A DNA stretch of 64,000 nt, from positions 3,478,959-3,542,958 of the forward strand of contig JAKSZT010054570.1 of assembly GCA_026826555.1 (NCBI GenBank). The letters are read 5' to 3'. The translations under genes were made by a program, and so were the position numbers. Positions 1 to 16,108 of the stretch are shown here, in pieces. The stretch is from Tolypeutes matacus (lineage: Eukaryota > Chordata > Mammalia > Cingulata > Chlamyphoridae). The stretch's first letter is position 1; the number at the start of each line of letters is the position of its first letter. Below the pieces are notes generated by a model. That model was not told where the DNA came from. It saw nothing but the letters and a program-made list of their open reading frames with translations, and searched no databases.

Positions 1-10
1 GCTCTTATTT

Positions 11-197
11 TATTTTTTTTTAAGATTTTATTTATTTATTCATTTGTCCACCCCTTGCTGCTTGTGCTCGCTAGGTCAGCTAACCACGCCGTGCAGGCAG
101 GCTTGCCTTCACCAGGAGGCCCCGGGAACCGAACCCGGGGCCTCCCATGTGGTAAACGGGAGCCCTTCTGATTGAGCCACAGCCGCCTCCCTCTTTG
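11..197 (-). repeat. Full-length DAS-SINE (tRNA-derived SINE)
   Basis: Read on the minus strand this is a tRNA-like head with a Pol III B box (GGTTCGGTTCC type), a GC-rich body and a TAAA-rich tail. It is flanked by a perfect 10-bp duplication, gctcttattt at 1-10 and 198-207, so it is a complete retroposed copy. The structure matches the armadillo DAS-SINE family and the longer copy at 44488-44672. Confidence 0.85.
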
Positions 198-1194
198 GCT
201 CTTATTTGAACTGAGCTATTAGCAAATCTCCATTGTTGGACTAAGGCTATGTTTTGAGGTCTCATTCCTGATCGTTGTAAGAGGCTATTGTTTCCAGTGC
301 TTTACACCTTTTGCATCAGAGACTCTCTGGTTGGAAGGAGACCTGAGAAGCCATCTAGGGTCTAGGCCAGCACAAAGGTAATTGCATTCAATTGTCCCAC
401 CCCTAGAGCAGTCCTTTCCACATTTGGAAAACGCTGAATTTTGTATGAAGCCAAGCTTTCTCTCCCTATAACTTTCATCCATGCATACATTTAACAATGT
501 TAGGACACGGACAGGTAGTTTACTTAAATAATTTCTCTAAATTGTATTTTGGGAACTAACCTGAAAGGAAATTTTAGTTTGGGTAACTTCAGAAGTAAAT
601 ATTAATCAGTATAATGGGTAAAAGCTTTTATGTCATAAGAGAAAAAAAAAAAAAACACTTTGCAATTTGAAATATCTAAAGTCTATTAAAAGAACATCTG
701 TTATTCTAATGCGATTTGATAGTGCAGTTTATTAAATTTGTAGAATAAAGTGATACCGAAAGATGCAGGAGATTTTTTTTAGTTTGTGTTTCCTCTTCCA
801 GATAATGTAATAATAAAAGGAATTGCTGGTTAGCAATGAGGTAGTGAGTTTGTATCCGGAGAAAGATGCTCTAATGTAATTTGGTTCTTATAAATTATTT
901 CAGTGATGGATGCCCATTTTTGGAGCCTGCTAATAAAGCAGCGTGTTGACTTATTTGGCTTGTGTCTGCAGTGCTCTGCCTAAATGACCATTAGATGGAT
1001 TACTTTACTTGTATGTTATTTGAGCTTACTCCATTCTGATTATTAGAGCATTTTCTTGCATCAGTGTACACCACACATTTCAACTTTGTAGGAAAAAGGA
1101 AAGAGTGAGAAATCTTATTTGAATAGCATCTCTCAGGAACAGTTTTGCCCCTTGGTCAGAGCGTGGAAGTGAGAGAGTTCTGACAGACCTTGAC

Positions 1195-1335
1195 CCAGCT
1201 GTGCGATCTTGACCAAGATTCTTTAGTTCCCTGAATCTCATTTTCCTCATCTCTGGAGTGAAAATAACACTTGCCTCACAAAGATTATGTGAGGATTAAG
1301 TGACATAATATAGCCAAGTTCTTTAGGCAAATTGT
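1195..1335 (+). repeat. MIR fragment
   Basis: The order of words (tgtgcgatcttgaccaag, then tctcattttcctcatctc, then gtgaggattaagtgac) follows the core of the mammalian-wide MIR SINE. The copy is heavily diverged, as expected for a pre-placental repeat. Confidence 0.6.
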
Positions 1336-2327
1336 TTAGGCTCTAGTCCAAACCTTAGCTTCCCTCTCTTTAAAATGAGGATGCTCATTTTAAAGAGCTC
1401 ACCGGGATCTTGTGAAAATTAAACGATTTTGCATAGTTCCTGGTACAAAACTGCTACTAATGTTATTGGTATTATACCTTACACACAATTATGCTTAAAT
1501 GCAAATTCCCTTTTCCTTATCATCTTAAATTATAGGATTATTACTTCATTTCCCAACAATCCTTCTCAGGTTTGGTTCCTGGGCATGTGGGTTATTCTGC
1601 CATTTTGCTTCTCCTCTTTCCATTCCCTACTCCCCATTGGTTAGCACCTTCTCAGAGTAGGAGAAGGAGCACAGACTAATGCTTTTCAATGCATGGACTT
1701 CCTTTGGTCAAAGGTCTAGTGTCAGAAGATACCCCTAATAAAGTTTTGGGGATCTCCCCTGATGAAAATATATGTTGGCCATCCCGGGATTAATTGGTTA
1801 TAATTGTAATGCATTATATCCCAGTAAAATAATACCACGGAAATAGAAGCCTTTGCTTTAGGTACCAGGAACTTGATGTCTACAGGGAGTATTTTGCTAC
1901 CAGCCTCAGCTCCCATTTTTGCTTATTCTCTGACCTTCTACCTCATCTCTGTGGTGCTCATTCCCCTTTCCCTTCCTCTCCTATGCTCACTGCTTGAGAT
2001 CCTCAAGTTTTTCTCTTTATTGCCTATCCCTAGACAAAATCAATTATCAAATTTCATATACAGTCTTAGTTAAAAAGGAATGATACCAGCTTTAACACTT
2101 ACCTTTCCACGAAGACTGATATTTTAACACGGATGGAAGCTAAAGAGATGAAGGTTTAAGTTGAGCTATTACACACCAGCTATCTGATCAGAAATTGAGA
2201 GGCAACTGGGGCTTCTCTACCTTTCTGGAATTGTATCATGAAGGAGTCTGAGAAAGGAGAGGCCTGGTACATATATTTACGAAACTGCAAGATTCAGAGA
2301 AAAAAACTCCCAGTGCATTTGACAACA

Positions 2328-2480
2328 GGAAACCCGGGTTCTAGCCCTGGCTCCGGTGATTACAAGAGGGATGATTTCAAGTAAATCCCTTTACCTCTCC
2401 AGGCCTCTCAGCCTCCTTATCTGTAATGTGACAATGGTAACACCTGCACTGTCTGCTTCTGCCTTGCAGCACTGCTGCAG
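2328..2480 (+). repeat. MIR fragment
   Basis: It begins with the MIR-type acccgggttctagccctggct block, followed by ccctttacctctccaggcctc and a cctccttatctgtaatgtg block, in MIR order. Diverged and non-coding. Confidence 0.6.
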
Positions 2481-3479
2481 GGACCCAACTATATGAAGCA
2501 GAAATGCTGGGAAATTTCAATTCACCCTGCAAAGGTCACTGCTCTCATCTCCATTATGTGAGGCCACTGTAGGGATCACAAGGAGAAGAGATTTTAGTGT
2601 AGTGAGAGGTAGAAAGTTGGAAACTAAAGCTCTTTTGTGGGCACTTAAGTCTTTGACTCATTAGCAATTTATGCTTGGTTTAGAAATAATGCCCAACAGC
2701 TACACTGTGGGATATGGTAAGAAAGGAGAATTCGCCCTATCAGAGGGATAACCAAAGCAGATAAGTTACATTACTTGCCAAAGATTAGGAAGCAGGGGGA
2801 GGATTTGCCCGGAAAACATTTAAATTACTTTCCAATCCCAAGAGTCTGTGAAACATAGCAGATAAAACTCCTTCTTAATAGTGTGAATTAAAAAAAAAAA
2901 AATACCAGTTCAGTAATTCATTATTGCATTTGGCATAAAGTTGGAAGGGATTAAAACGATCTCATCAGGTTTCAACAATGGACCAAAAGTATTTATATTT
3001 AAAGATTACATTTTAATAGATGAAAGTTACATTTTAGGTTTTTAAAAGTCACAATATAAATTAATAGCCTTAAGCTTTCTGAATGTTTTCTTTCAAGTCA
3101 ATACAAATTCAATATGAGCCAGCAATCTTCGATTGCTAAAAAAAAAATTGAATGCAATATTAGGATGGACTAAGAGAAAAACAATATTGACTCATGTTTA
3201 AAGCAGGCAGACATAACATCCACTACATACAGTTGCTGTAAGGATTAAATATACCAACACAAAGCATCTGGCCCAGCAATTGGTGGCAGAAATGATTCGA
3301 AGCGCCACCCTGACCTCACTCTTTTCTAAAATCACAGCGATTATTTCTTACACCATTTTTCTCTTGTGACATCTCTAGAACACTGCCTTTTTCAATTTAA
3401 CTTTTACATAGTTCTTTGAAATTTCATGTGCATGTGCCTGAGTATTGGCTGTGCAGTTACTCTGAGAGTGATTTGCTGT

Positions 3480-3830
3480 TTGGCTTGTGCTTTTTTCCTT
3501 TTGATGTAAAATTTACATTCAGTGAAATGCACAGATCCTTTGACATTCTCTGAATTTTGATAAATGCATACCCCTGCACAACCCAAACTTCCCAAGATAT
3601 AGACCAATACCATCAGCCCAGAAAGTTCCCTTCTGCCATATCACCTGAGGCAACCACTGTTCTGATTTTTTCCTCACCACAGATTAGTTTCTGCCTGTTC
3701 TTGAATTTCATATAAATTTCATTTCATATCAATGGAATTACACAGTACGTATCCTTTGGGCAAGGCTCCTTTCACTCAGCGTACTCTTTTTGTGGTGTAT
3801 CAGTAGTTGGTTCTTTTTGATTGTGCTCGG
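3480..3830 (-). repeat. Old L1M 3' UTR fragment
   Basis: The plus strand reads as the reverse complement of an old mammalian L1 3' region: a ttttgataaatgcatac block, a gcaaccactgttctgat block, and a ttcatatcaatggaatta block. The same kind of sequence recurs at 15061-15487. Ancient and truncated. Confidence 0.6.
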
Positions 3831-5529
3831 ATATTTTTCAAGCTCTTTGAAGACTGCTACTGTGCTACAACTCCCTGGATCCCTCACGTCTTTCTAAAGA
3901 ATTGAGCACATTTTAAGTGTTCAGTTGTCATCTGATGACTTGATGAATGAATGAACATATAAGTTATTTAATCAATCAATAAGCCATTTAGTCACAATCG
4001 AGTTTTGCTTTTCTAATCCCAAGAGTCTTTCATATGTAAAACTTACCAAACACCCATGTTACATATCCTGTTTTCAGCAGCCAGGGATCCGCCCATTTGT
4101 AGTTCTGCAGCATTTGCTGCATTTCTGCAGCAGTGAAGTACTGGCGAGAGAGTGAACTGCTGCCCTGGATGGGCTCCAGCATGGCTGTGAGAAAGCCAAG
4201 CTCGGGGCTTTGTCTCTTGCAGACAGAAATGCTTACCCTCTGTCTTTGCAAATGCTAAACCTCACTCTCTTCCGACTGATTTATGAAACTAGTGCAAAGG
4301 TCAGCAAAGAAATCCACGTGTCGCACAGAATATTTTTGTGGCTAGTTAGTTTCCAAATTGCAGAAGCAGCATATATTTCCTTGCAGTCAGGAAAGTGCAA
4401 CTGAACAAACAGGGTTAGTACTGTTGGATCTGGCCAATATTGCTGTGACCTGCGTGAAATGGCTGCAAGTTAGGTCCTTTCATGGCCCCAGCATACCTCT
4501 TACCTCTGAGTCTGGTGACTGTGATTAAGGGCAAGACATTGTGTTGCAGGCCTCTGGGGAGAGACTACATTACCTTGGCCAGTTCACCATAATTTCTGCT
4601 TGGACAGCAGCAGGTTCCTGTCATTTCTAAGACTGCACATGCTCTGAATATAAATGTACTTTTTATCTTAAATCTATTCTAATGACATACTCATTCCTGT
4701 TGCAATCTCAATTTTATATAGCCACATAGCACATTTTATGATGCATTGCTCCAAAAACGTGATGCCATAAAATTAGACAACTATTATATTAAAATGTGGA
4801 AAGTTTTCTTTCAAACGTATTTCCCGAGAGATGGTGAGAGCCATATGTGATTGCTATGGTGAGCAGAATAACACAAAAAGGAAATAAAACTTGTCAGAGG
4901 AAGTGGAAAGGAAATACATATTAGTGGCTTCAACAAACTATACATTCCTGTTGATTTTATTCATGTTTCTTTTTAAAGTTAAAGATTTATGGAAAGCATG
5001 ATAAACTCCAATAATGAGATGATGAGTGCCAGTTCTTTATACCCGAGTAAGAGAAGCAGTTCTTTATAGCAATGTTTAAGGTCACTTTTTCAAAGAAAAT
5101 AAATTTACAAGGGTGGAAAATGGGCATATTTTAATTAGAAAAACATGGAAATCATGTATGTGGCTGTTTTAAAGAGTTTAGATTAGCCAAATTGCATTTT
5201 AGATCATTAATTCCTGAAAGAGTGTTTTGTAAACTGATGCTTAGGGTAGTTTCCAAAAAGTTGTGCCATCAGTCATTTCATATTTCACTGGTAGAATCCA
5301 TTTTATTTTACATTTGGATTTTTAAGAAATCTACAACAATCCCTCTACTATAAATGTGGAAGAGGGTCATTCAGTTTATTGCTACCATTAGCTGTCCAAA
5401 TGGAATATGCTCATTTACAGTTTCCTTAAGGTATAGATCAATTCATATTGGTGTCAGAATACATGAGAGGTTTACAGACGGCTGCAGGTAATTATTAAAT
5501 TCCACAGACACATACAGAAGCAACAAACG

Positions 5530-5745
5530 TCAGTGTCTGGAAGATAGTCTGGAAGCAAATAGATCTTAGGTTTGAGTTAGCTAGCTGTGTGTGACTTGGC
5601 AAAGTACTTAACTTCTCTGAGATGCAGCTTTTCCTCGGTATAAGTTAGGGAGCTCCCCTAAAGCAAGGCTGTAGAGGTGAAATAATAATAATCACCTTAC
5701 TGGGGTTTTAAAATGATAAATAATAGATGTAAAATGCCTGCCAAA
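5530..5745 (+). repeat. MIR fragment
   Basis: The block gctgtgtgtgacttggcaaag, then acttaacttctctgagatgcag, then a gtaataataatcacctta-like block matches the order of the MIR core. Diverged. Confidence 0.55.
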
Positions 5746-8440
5746 TGGTAGCCAAATGTACATGCTACTCTCTATCCGTCTGGCATGGCCATGCTGATAC
5801 CAACTCTGATTGGCACCGGTAAGTCTACCAGATGGTGAGGTGAATAGAGATTCATCTGTTGTTCTCGTCTAGGACTCTTCCCACAGTTCCTTGGTGATGG
5901 GAGAACTTTACTCCCCTGACCCCCAGACAGAGGCTTTCCATGGGCCTTACCCCTTAAGAACTTGGGCCTAAAGCTGAGCTTTTCAAAGCAAGTGCCAATA
6001 CAGAGCTTCCTGCAGTGCCAAAGGGTTTTAGAACAATTAAATAAAAAGTCTCTGGAGTCACCAGGTCCTACTGGTCTCAAGCTTTCTGACTTCAATGGCA
6101 CTGAAGAAGTAAAATCATTCTTCTGGTTTTAAGAAAGTCACACGTTATGAGTTCTGTGATAACGTGAGTGTTTTATTTTTTAACTAAATTACCTCAAACA
6201 GTCCTTTAGGAGATAACAGAGATTAAGGAATAACCAGGGCAGTAGGAATCCTATTAACCAGTTTCTGGGTCTGTATTTGTTCTGTTGATTGCTCTCCACC
6301 ACTTTCATGTTTGTGGAGATTAGCCTTAGAGGGAAATAAATGAAAAATGTGTGACAAGACTCAAAAGCATTCTAAAGGAAAAACGGACACACGTGCAGAC
6401 AACACTAATGCAAAAACATTTATAGGAAGGGAAAGATAAAAGTCAAGCTTGTTTTTAGAACAGATTTTCTGAAGTGCTTGGACACACAGAGCAAATGAAA
6501 CATGGACATTCAGAGCAAGATGCTGGGAAGAGGATTTCAAACGGAGGATGACAGGACAGAATATTAAAACAGTGCCATGCACCTAGCAGAGAAGGCTGGA
6601 AGCAGGATAAGCAAAACCCAGGCACAGGCTGGGAACCTTAAATTCAGGCAGTTCCCCTACAGCAAGGCTGTAGTGGAGATTGAGGTGACCGTGCCGGGAG
6701 ATACTAAAAATCACTAGAAATTTAGAGATTTACATTAATAAATGCAGTTAATTTGCCCTTCTCCCCACTCCCTGTGGACCGGCTTCGGCAAAAGAAAGGC
6801 CCCTCTGCCCTCTCCTTCTCACCCTTCATCACTCCTTTGTGCCTTCTTTCACAGATACCCAAAGGATGGCAGCATCCTCTTTCCGCAGCCTCTCGCTGCC
6901 CCTGCAGCACCAGCCGCCCCTCTCACTTCTGGGCAGATTTTTTCCTGCAGTCAAAGGCTGCACTGAAGTGAGGAGGAGCTCTGGCAAAACTGCTGATGGA
7001 TTTAAGTTCTCTGAGGGTAACCTGAAACTCCTAGGGAAGGGAGCTGGCACAAAAGAAAGGAATTCATTAATACCTAAGATTGTGGTGTATGCAGACTCAC
7101 TGTAAATGTGAAACAATGTGACTTATATGGAGCAGGTGTTTATTAAAAAACCAAAACAAAACAATCCATTGTGCCATTTTTCATTCACACATGGGTAACT
7201 GAAAACAGACAAAAAGTGGCTTAGCCAGTTTCTCTTTCCCCAGAAAAGCCTCTCCCATTGTTGAATCAGTGAGCAGGAAGATATATAGGCTATAAAGTCT
7301 TGAGAATGAGTACTCCACCAGGTTTGCTAGGGCCAAACAGTACTCAGGACAGCCTAATGGTTTTGGGCTTGAAACCTTAGAATGGGTAAGGCAGAATCTC
7401 TGAGAAAATATAGCCCTGATAGACTTCAACTATCAATATTAGTGTTTCTAAATTTGTGTTATTTGAAACCATATTTGTTTAGAAAGTCCTGGATGGTTTT
7501 CTGCTGCAATCATTTCCCCTACCTTGAAGAGGGTGGGGTATCAGGACCGCAGACAGGTTGTTAGAGTTGGAAAGGATCTCGGGGAGATCCTGCCGGGTTG
7601 AATAGTGCACTATCTCCGGAAGCACCACACTCGAAGCACTTCAGTCTCTGAGCAACCCAGGGAAAGCGATTCCGGCTTCTCTATGTCATCGCTGCAGCTT
7701 TTGAAAGCCATTATCACGGTTCCCCTTAGTTCTCCTATTAAAAGAAAATTAGTAAATTACTCCTCAAATACTTTGTTATGTAAATAAAACAGAAGCTAAA
7801 TGCCTAGAAAACCTTACACATCTTATGAAAATCCCTGCAATCCCGCCCTTAAAGTGAGGAACTCCCAAATATAACTTCTGTGGAAATGGTCTGTAAACCA
7901 CTGCGCTGTAGCAAGGTGCATTTACAGCGTGCACTCTCTGTTTCAGATATCTGGGTGCTGCCTGAAGGATTCCATGGAGTCCTTACTGCATCTGTTATAT
8001 ACATATTATAGTGAATGGGAGGAAAAACCAAGTGGCGATTTTCTGTTCGCTCCAGAACGCGGTGTCTCCGGGTTGAGTTCTCCCTGGAGACCACACCCGG
8101 TGCTCGGGCCACAGCAACTTCTTTGCAAAACCAGCCACCTGCAGGGCTCGTCTAACTCATCAGGTCGGGTGCTAAAGGAGGGAAGGGGGCTTTCATGCGA
8201 TGGATTTGGTGGTGTCAAGAAGGAATGGAGCTTGGTGAAGAAGATAAAGGCAGATGACATCTCAAGTTCCCGCTGCAGGGCGTGCCCACCACCTTTGCAA
8301 GTCGGTCTGCCCCCCCCCCCCCGTGCAGTTTCAAACTCACTCCCGCCTCTCCTCCGCCTTACACATTTCAACACATTAAACGCATCCGAAGCTTCAAAAC
8401 CCAAGAATGAAATGAGATCGGGCTTAATTGCTCCAAGGGT
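5746..8440. other. NEFL upstream region, no gene seen
   Basis: Unique-looking sequence between the last MIR and the GC-rich promoter region. Short open frames on both strands overlap one another and show no family resemblance. A C-run lies at about 8310-8323. Any regulatory element here cannot be shown without alignment. Confidence 0.5.
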
Positions 8441-9055
8441 TTAGAAAGGTTAACACCAACACCTGCAGTGCCGCAGTTGCACGTCTGGGAAGTGGGGGCG
8501 GGGACGTATCCAGCATGTGTGGAGGAGGCAGCGCATTAAAGACAAAGAATCAGGAGAAAGGGAGATGAATTAACCAAAGTGCCAAAAGAAGTTACCAAGA
8601 AACAGAAAACTTTCCCACCTAGATGCCACGTATCGTAGACATTTGGATCTCACACACCCTAGCGGCACCGCCTTGTCACCAGGAACAAGGGAGATGATTA
8701 AGGAGGTCCCTGGTGGGGTTAGGGGCGAGTCGGCGAGGGGTATCTCCGCGCTATCCGGATATGGAAAAGTGAAGTGTCGGCTGGGAGCGAGATCGGGGTA
8801 TTGGGGACATTTAAGTGTCCGCGTGCCAGGTCAAGGGGTGAACTGGATGGGGGAGTAGAGAAAGGAAATGAGCGAGGGGGTACGGGGTCTTGGAGAAAAT
8901 AGATGGTCTGGGAGAAAAGCGGTAAGGACTAGAGAGCCGCAGCGCCCCGGCCGCGCGTCGCTCGCCCCCGCCTTGCCTTTGGCGCAGAGCACCCCCCCCC
9001 TCGGCTGCAGCAGCGCGGCCCCCACCGGCCCAGCGCGCGGTGATCGATCGCAGGC

Positions 9056-9062
9056 TGCGTCA
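9056..9062. promoter_or_regulatory. Possible CRE/AP-1-like site of NEFL promoter
   Basis: TGCGTCA (reverse TGACGCA), a one-mismatch CRE half-palindrome, lies about 15 bp upstream of the TATA box. A CRE-like promoter element is known for neurofilament light genes, but activity here is inferred only from sequence and position. Confidence 0.35.
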
Positions 9063-9076
9063 GAATTCGCTCCGGG

Positions 9077-9084
9077 TATAAATA
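9077..9084 (+). promoter_or_regulatory. NEFL: NEFL TATA box
   Basis: TATAAATA sits in a GC-rich context, 138 bp upstream of the start codon. A TATA box at this distance predicts a start of transcription near 9107-9112 and a 5' UTR of about 100 bases, in line with known NEFL transcripts. Confidence 0.85.
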
Positions 9085-9085
9085 G

Positions 9086-12910
<3,825 letters not shown>

Positions 12911-13193
12911 GAGCCCTTTTCCTTAACTATTTCAGGAATAATTCTCCCGAAATCAGGTCAACCCCATCACCAACCAGTCAGTTGAGTTCCAGATACCATA
13001 TGAATTAAGAAGTCAATTTATGTATAATTCTGAGAAGAATTAGGCTGGACATTAAATGTTGTGCTATGAATTTTCTCCTTATGCAGAGTATCTGTTTGCT
13101 TGCAGAGTGGCTTCCTGGCTTGCTGCCAGCCTGTGCATGGTACACGCTTACGAGTTCAGGATCTATGACAATGTGAATAATTCAGATGTTTAC

Positions 13194-13199
13194 AATAAA
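13194..13199 (+). terminator. NEFL: NEFL proximal poly(A) signal
   Basis: Canonical AATAAA, 284 bp after the stop codon. It is followed by further AATAAA copies at 13310-13315 and 13321-13326, so a proximal cluster of polyadenylation signals is present. Confidence 0.65.
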
Positions 13200-13309
13200 A
13201 AACATGAATGAATGAATTCACTAATGTTAATGTTAAACTTCATGGAAAAACAAACAAACAGTCCTTTGAACCTTTGGTGTTTAGAAGTTAAAGACCTCGA
13301 GTAATGTGC

Positions 13310-13326
13310 AATAAATAGTAAATAAA
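13310..13326 (+). terminator. NEFL: NEFL second poly(A) signal pair
   Basis: Two AATAAA hexamers (13310-13315 and 13321-13326) about 400 bp after the stop. The sequence shortly downstream is T- and GT-rich (tttttactgtggttgttg), as expected for a cleavage site. Confidence 0.6.
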
Positions 13327-14693
13327 GTTATACTGAATGACAGATTATTTTTACTGTGGTTGTTGACTTAATTAAAATATCTTCAAGAAGGCAACGATAT
13401 AAGCTATAAATACAAGTGGAAAACTGACGTCCAAATACTTTTCTAAAGTCAAAATTTTAACAATGACAATGCATTTCTCTAAATTGATAATTCTAAGGGA
13501 CACAATTAGGTCATGACCATTCATGAAAATCTCTCCCCTCAAAAATTTTGCTGATAATAAACTTGAGTAAATGAGAGAGTCTAGTATTTTGTTTTATATA
13601 TATCCTTTGCCCCAGAAAATGTACTTTTATTAAGTTGGGGAATGGCTTTCTTGGAGGAAATACTGAAATTATACAACCAATATATTCTTTAAGTTAAACA
13701 GGCAATTTTAGCACAAGTATGTGGTGATGGATACAATATGGATAGGATATGAATCACAGACAACCATCACTATAAATACATTTTTTAATTGTCTGCAATG
13801 GGCAGAATTTGAAACCTAAGCAGATGGTATAGTCAGAAAGAATAAATTTTTATCAGTGTATAATATTGGGAGGAGAGAAGTACATCAAAGGTTATTTGCC
13901 ACTGCAAACATGTTGCTTGTAATCCTGAGCTCACAGTTCAGTGTGGTTTTAGCTTAATTCTGTTGTCTCAAGTAAAGAGCATTCAATGCCACACATTGTT
14001 TAAGCTTTTAAAAATTACAGATACATGGTAATGAAATTATTATCAGTCACTTATGGGGAGAGATTAAATATGTGTGTCTCACATTGGCCTTGCTTTGCAT
14101 GTATTTATTGGGAAATACTCAGATTTCAGTGATGGCTTTAATTGGTTGGCCATTGCATCAAATACACATCTAGGTGTCATCCCTGTTCTCTGTAAAGTTC
14201 TGAAAGCTCTTGCACTTGCATTTGATGTGGAATGTAGAGGAAATCATTGACTATCTGTTGTTCTGTTTCTGGTCTTAAACAATTGCTTTGTCAGCTAACT
14301 TATTTCAATATTTGTTATTTAGATAACTTTTAAAGGTTGTGAATTTAACTTGAAATTTAAATGGAGACCACTTTGCTTTCACACTACCTATTTCTAATTA
14401 AATGTGTTACTGGGCAAATAGGTAAAATATTTCTTTATCTACCAGGATGATATGAATTTGAAATATGAAGGCTCTCAGTACATAAAGCTTCTGTAAAGTT
14501 TAGGTATCTCCTCAGAAGCCAAGCTTTTCACCTTTATGTTCTTCAGGCATGACATGATGCACATGACATAAGTCTCAGACAGATGTGAACTGTATCTAAA
14601 AAGTAACTTTAGCCAAATGGAAGGGACTGGTTGATTTGAGAATTCTTTTGGTTGAAGTAAGAACACTGTACCATCCTCTCTCCTGTGTGCCAT

Positions 14694-14699
14694 AATAAA
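14694..14699 (+). terminator. NEFL: Candidate NEFL distal poly(A) signal
   Basis: AATAAA about 1.78 kb after the stop, just before the repeat-rich intergenic DNA starts. Its use is inferred from the known long NEFL transcript, not shown here. Confidence 0.4.
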
Positions 14700-15060
14700 A
14701 TGCTGAAAAATCTAAATTAAATGGGTTTGAAATCTTTTGCAGAAAATTCCCAGATTTGGTCTTTTGGTCAGTACTCCTCTTTCCTTTGTTTCCCATGGAA
14801 CTCTCGTCGTCTTGCAGTATTCTCTTTCCCACGAATGGTGTCACCTCCCTCCAAGTCTGTAAACAGCACTCCTGGGCATGACATCATACCTCCCATTTCC
14901 TCACTTCAGTCTTCTAGTCTAATCTATAACCAAAGTCCTAATGATTTTACTATCTACCTATCTCAATTCCATCCACATCTTTCTATTTATCCTACCACCA
15001 CCCTAATGAATCACCCAGTATCTTGGCCCTCTTCAATCGGCACACTGCAGGAGGCGAATC

Positions 15061-15487
15061 TTTTTTTAAAAAATAGCTTTATTGAGATATAATTCACATA
15101 CCATACAAATCACCTGGTTAAAGTGCACAATTCAATGATTTTTAGGATATTTATAGATATGTGTAACCACCAGCATTGTCAATTTTATAACATTGTCATC
15201 ACTTCAAGATAAATTCCATATCCTTTATCTATCAACCCATTCCCCCTTGCCCCCAACCCCACCCCTAAGCAACCACTAATCTACTTCTGTCTCTGTAGAT
15301 TTCCCTATCCTGGGGCTTCCATATGAGTGAAATCATATAGTGGTGGTCTTTTGTGACTGGTTTCTTTCATTTAGCTGAATGTTCATCCATGTTAGAGCCT
15401 GCCTCAGTACTTCATTCCTTTTTTCATGGCCAAATTATATTCTATTGTATGGATATACCACATTTTGTTTATCCTAGGTTAATCTTA
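15061..15487 (-). repeat. L1MB-like 3' UTR fragment
   Basis: The plus strand starts ctttattgagatataattc and continues through the accaccagcattgtcaatt and gcaaccactaatctacttc blocks. It is the reverse complement of an old mammalian L1 3' end. Confidence 0.75.
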
Positions 15488-15563
15488 TGAAAAGCAAATT
15501 TTAAAAATTATTTTTTGAAAGATACTTAGATTACATAAATGATACACAAAAAATATAGGGAAT

Positions 15564-15941
15564 TCAAGCAATGGAAGAAATTATAACAGTGAGGTGGAGC
15601 CAGTGGCCACTGGACGCTTTCAGGGCAGGGAGGGGAAGGGCAGTTGAAATACAGGGGCTTTTTCAGGACTTGGGGGTTGTCCTGAGTGACGTTGTGGCGA
15701 CAGATGTAGACCATTTTACATCAGCATATACTATGCAGAACTGTGTGGGAGAGAGTGTGGTCTACGATGTGAACTGTGGTCTATGCTTGGTGGCAAGGCC
15801 CCAGGATGTGTATATCCATTATGGGTGATTAGCCACACTGATAAAGGATGTTTGTGTGGGATGTTGTGGGAGGTGTGGGAGGTGGGGAACATGGGAATCC
15901 CTGTAATTTCTGTGTAATATTTAGGTAATCTAAGTACCTTT

Positions 15942-15996
<55 letters not shown>

Positions 15997-16108
15997 TAAC
16001 ATTTATGTAAGCAAATGCACATATATGCATATATATTTATTTATCATTTTACAAATATTGGCATGTATTATGAAAAATTTGATTTTTACCCACAATAAAA
16101 AAATATAT
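15564..16108 (+). repeat. L1 3'-end copy, plus strand, nested
   Basis: Bounded by the exact 11-bp duplication atatagggaat at 15553-15563 and 16109-16119. It is closely similar along its length to 33697-34145, including the acccacaataaaaaa end. It inserted into the older minus-strand copy. Confidence 0.8.
15943..15996. repeat. Microsatellite A(n)-(TA)n-(GA)n
   Basis: An A-run passes directly into TA dinucleotides and then GA dinucleotides inside the nested L1. The copy at 33697-34145 has a shorter TA tract at the same point, so this tract expanded within the element. Confidence 0.9.

Larger units (their letters stand above)
208..3479. other. Intergenic DNA upstream of NEFL, no gene seen
   Basis: AT-rich non-coding sequence. 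Open frames are short and lack family resemblance. It holds decayed MIR pieces (listed separately) and short A runs, and I see no other structure. Confidence 0.6.
12911..14699 (+). other. NEFL: NEFL 3' UTR, proximal to distal form
   Basis: AT-rich non-coding sequence after the stop, without an obvious interspersed repeat. NEFL is known to use more than one poly(A) site with a long form of roughly 2 kb. The distal end set here is inferred from the AATAAA at 14694-14699. Confidence 0.5.
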
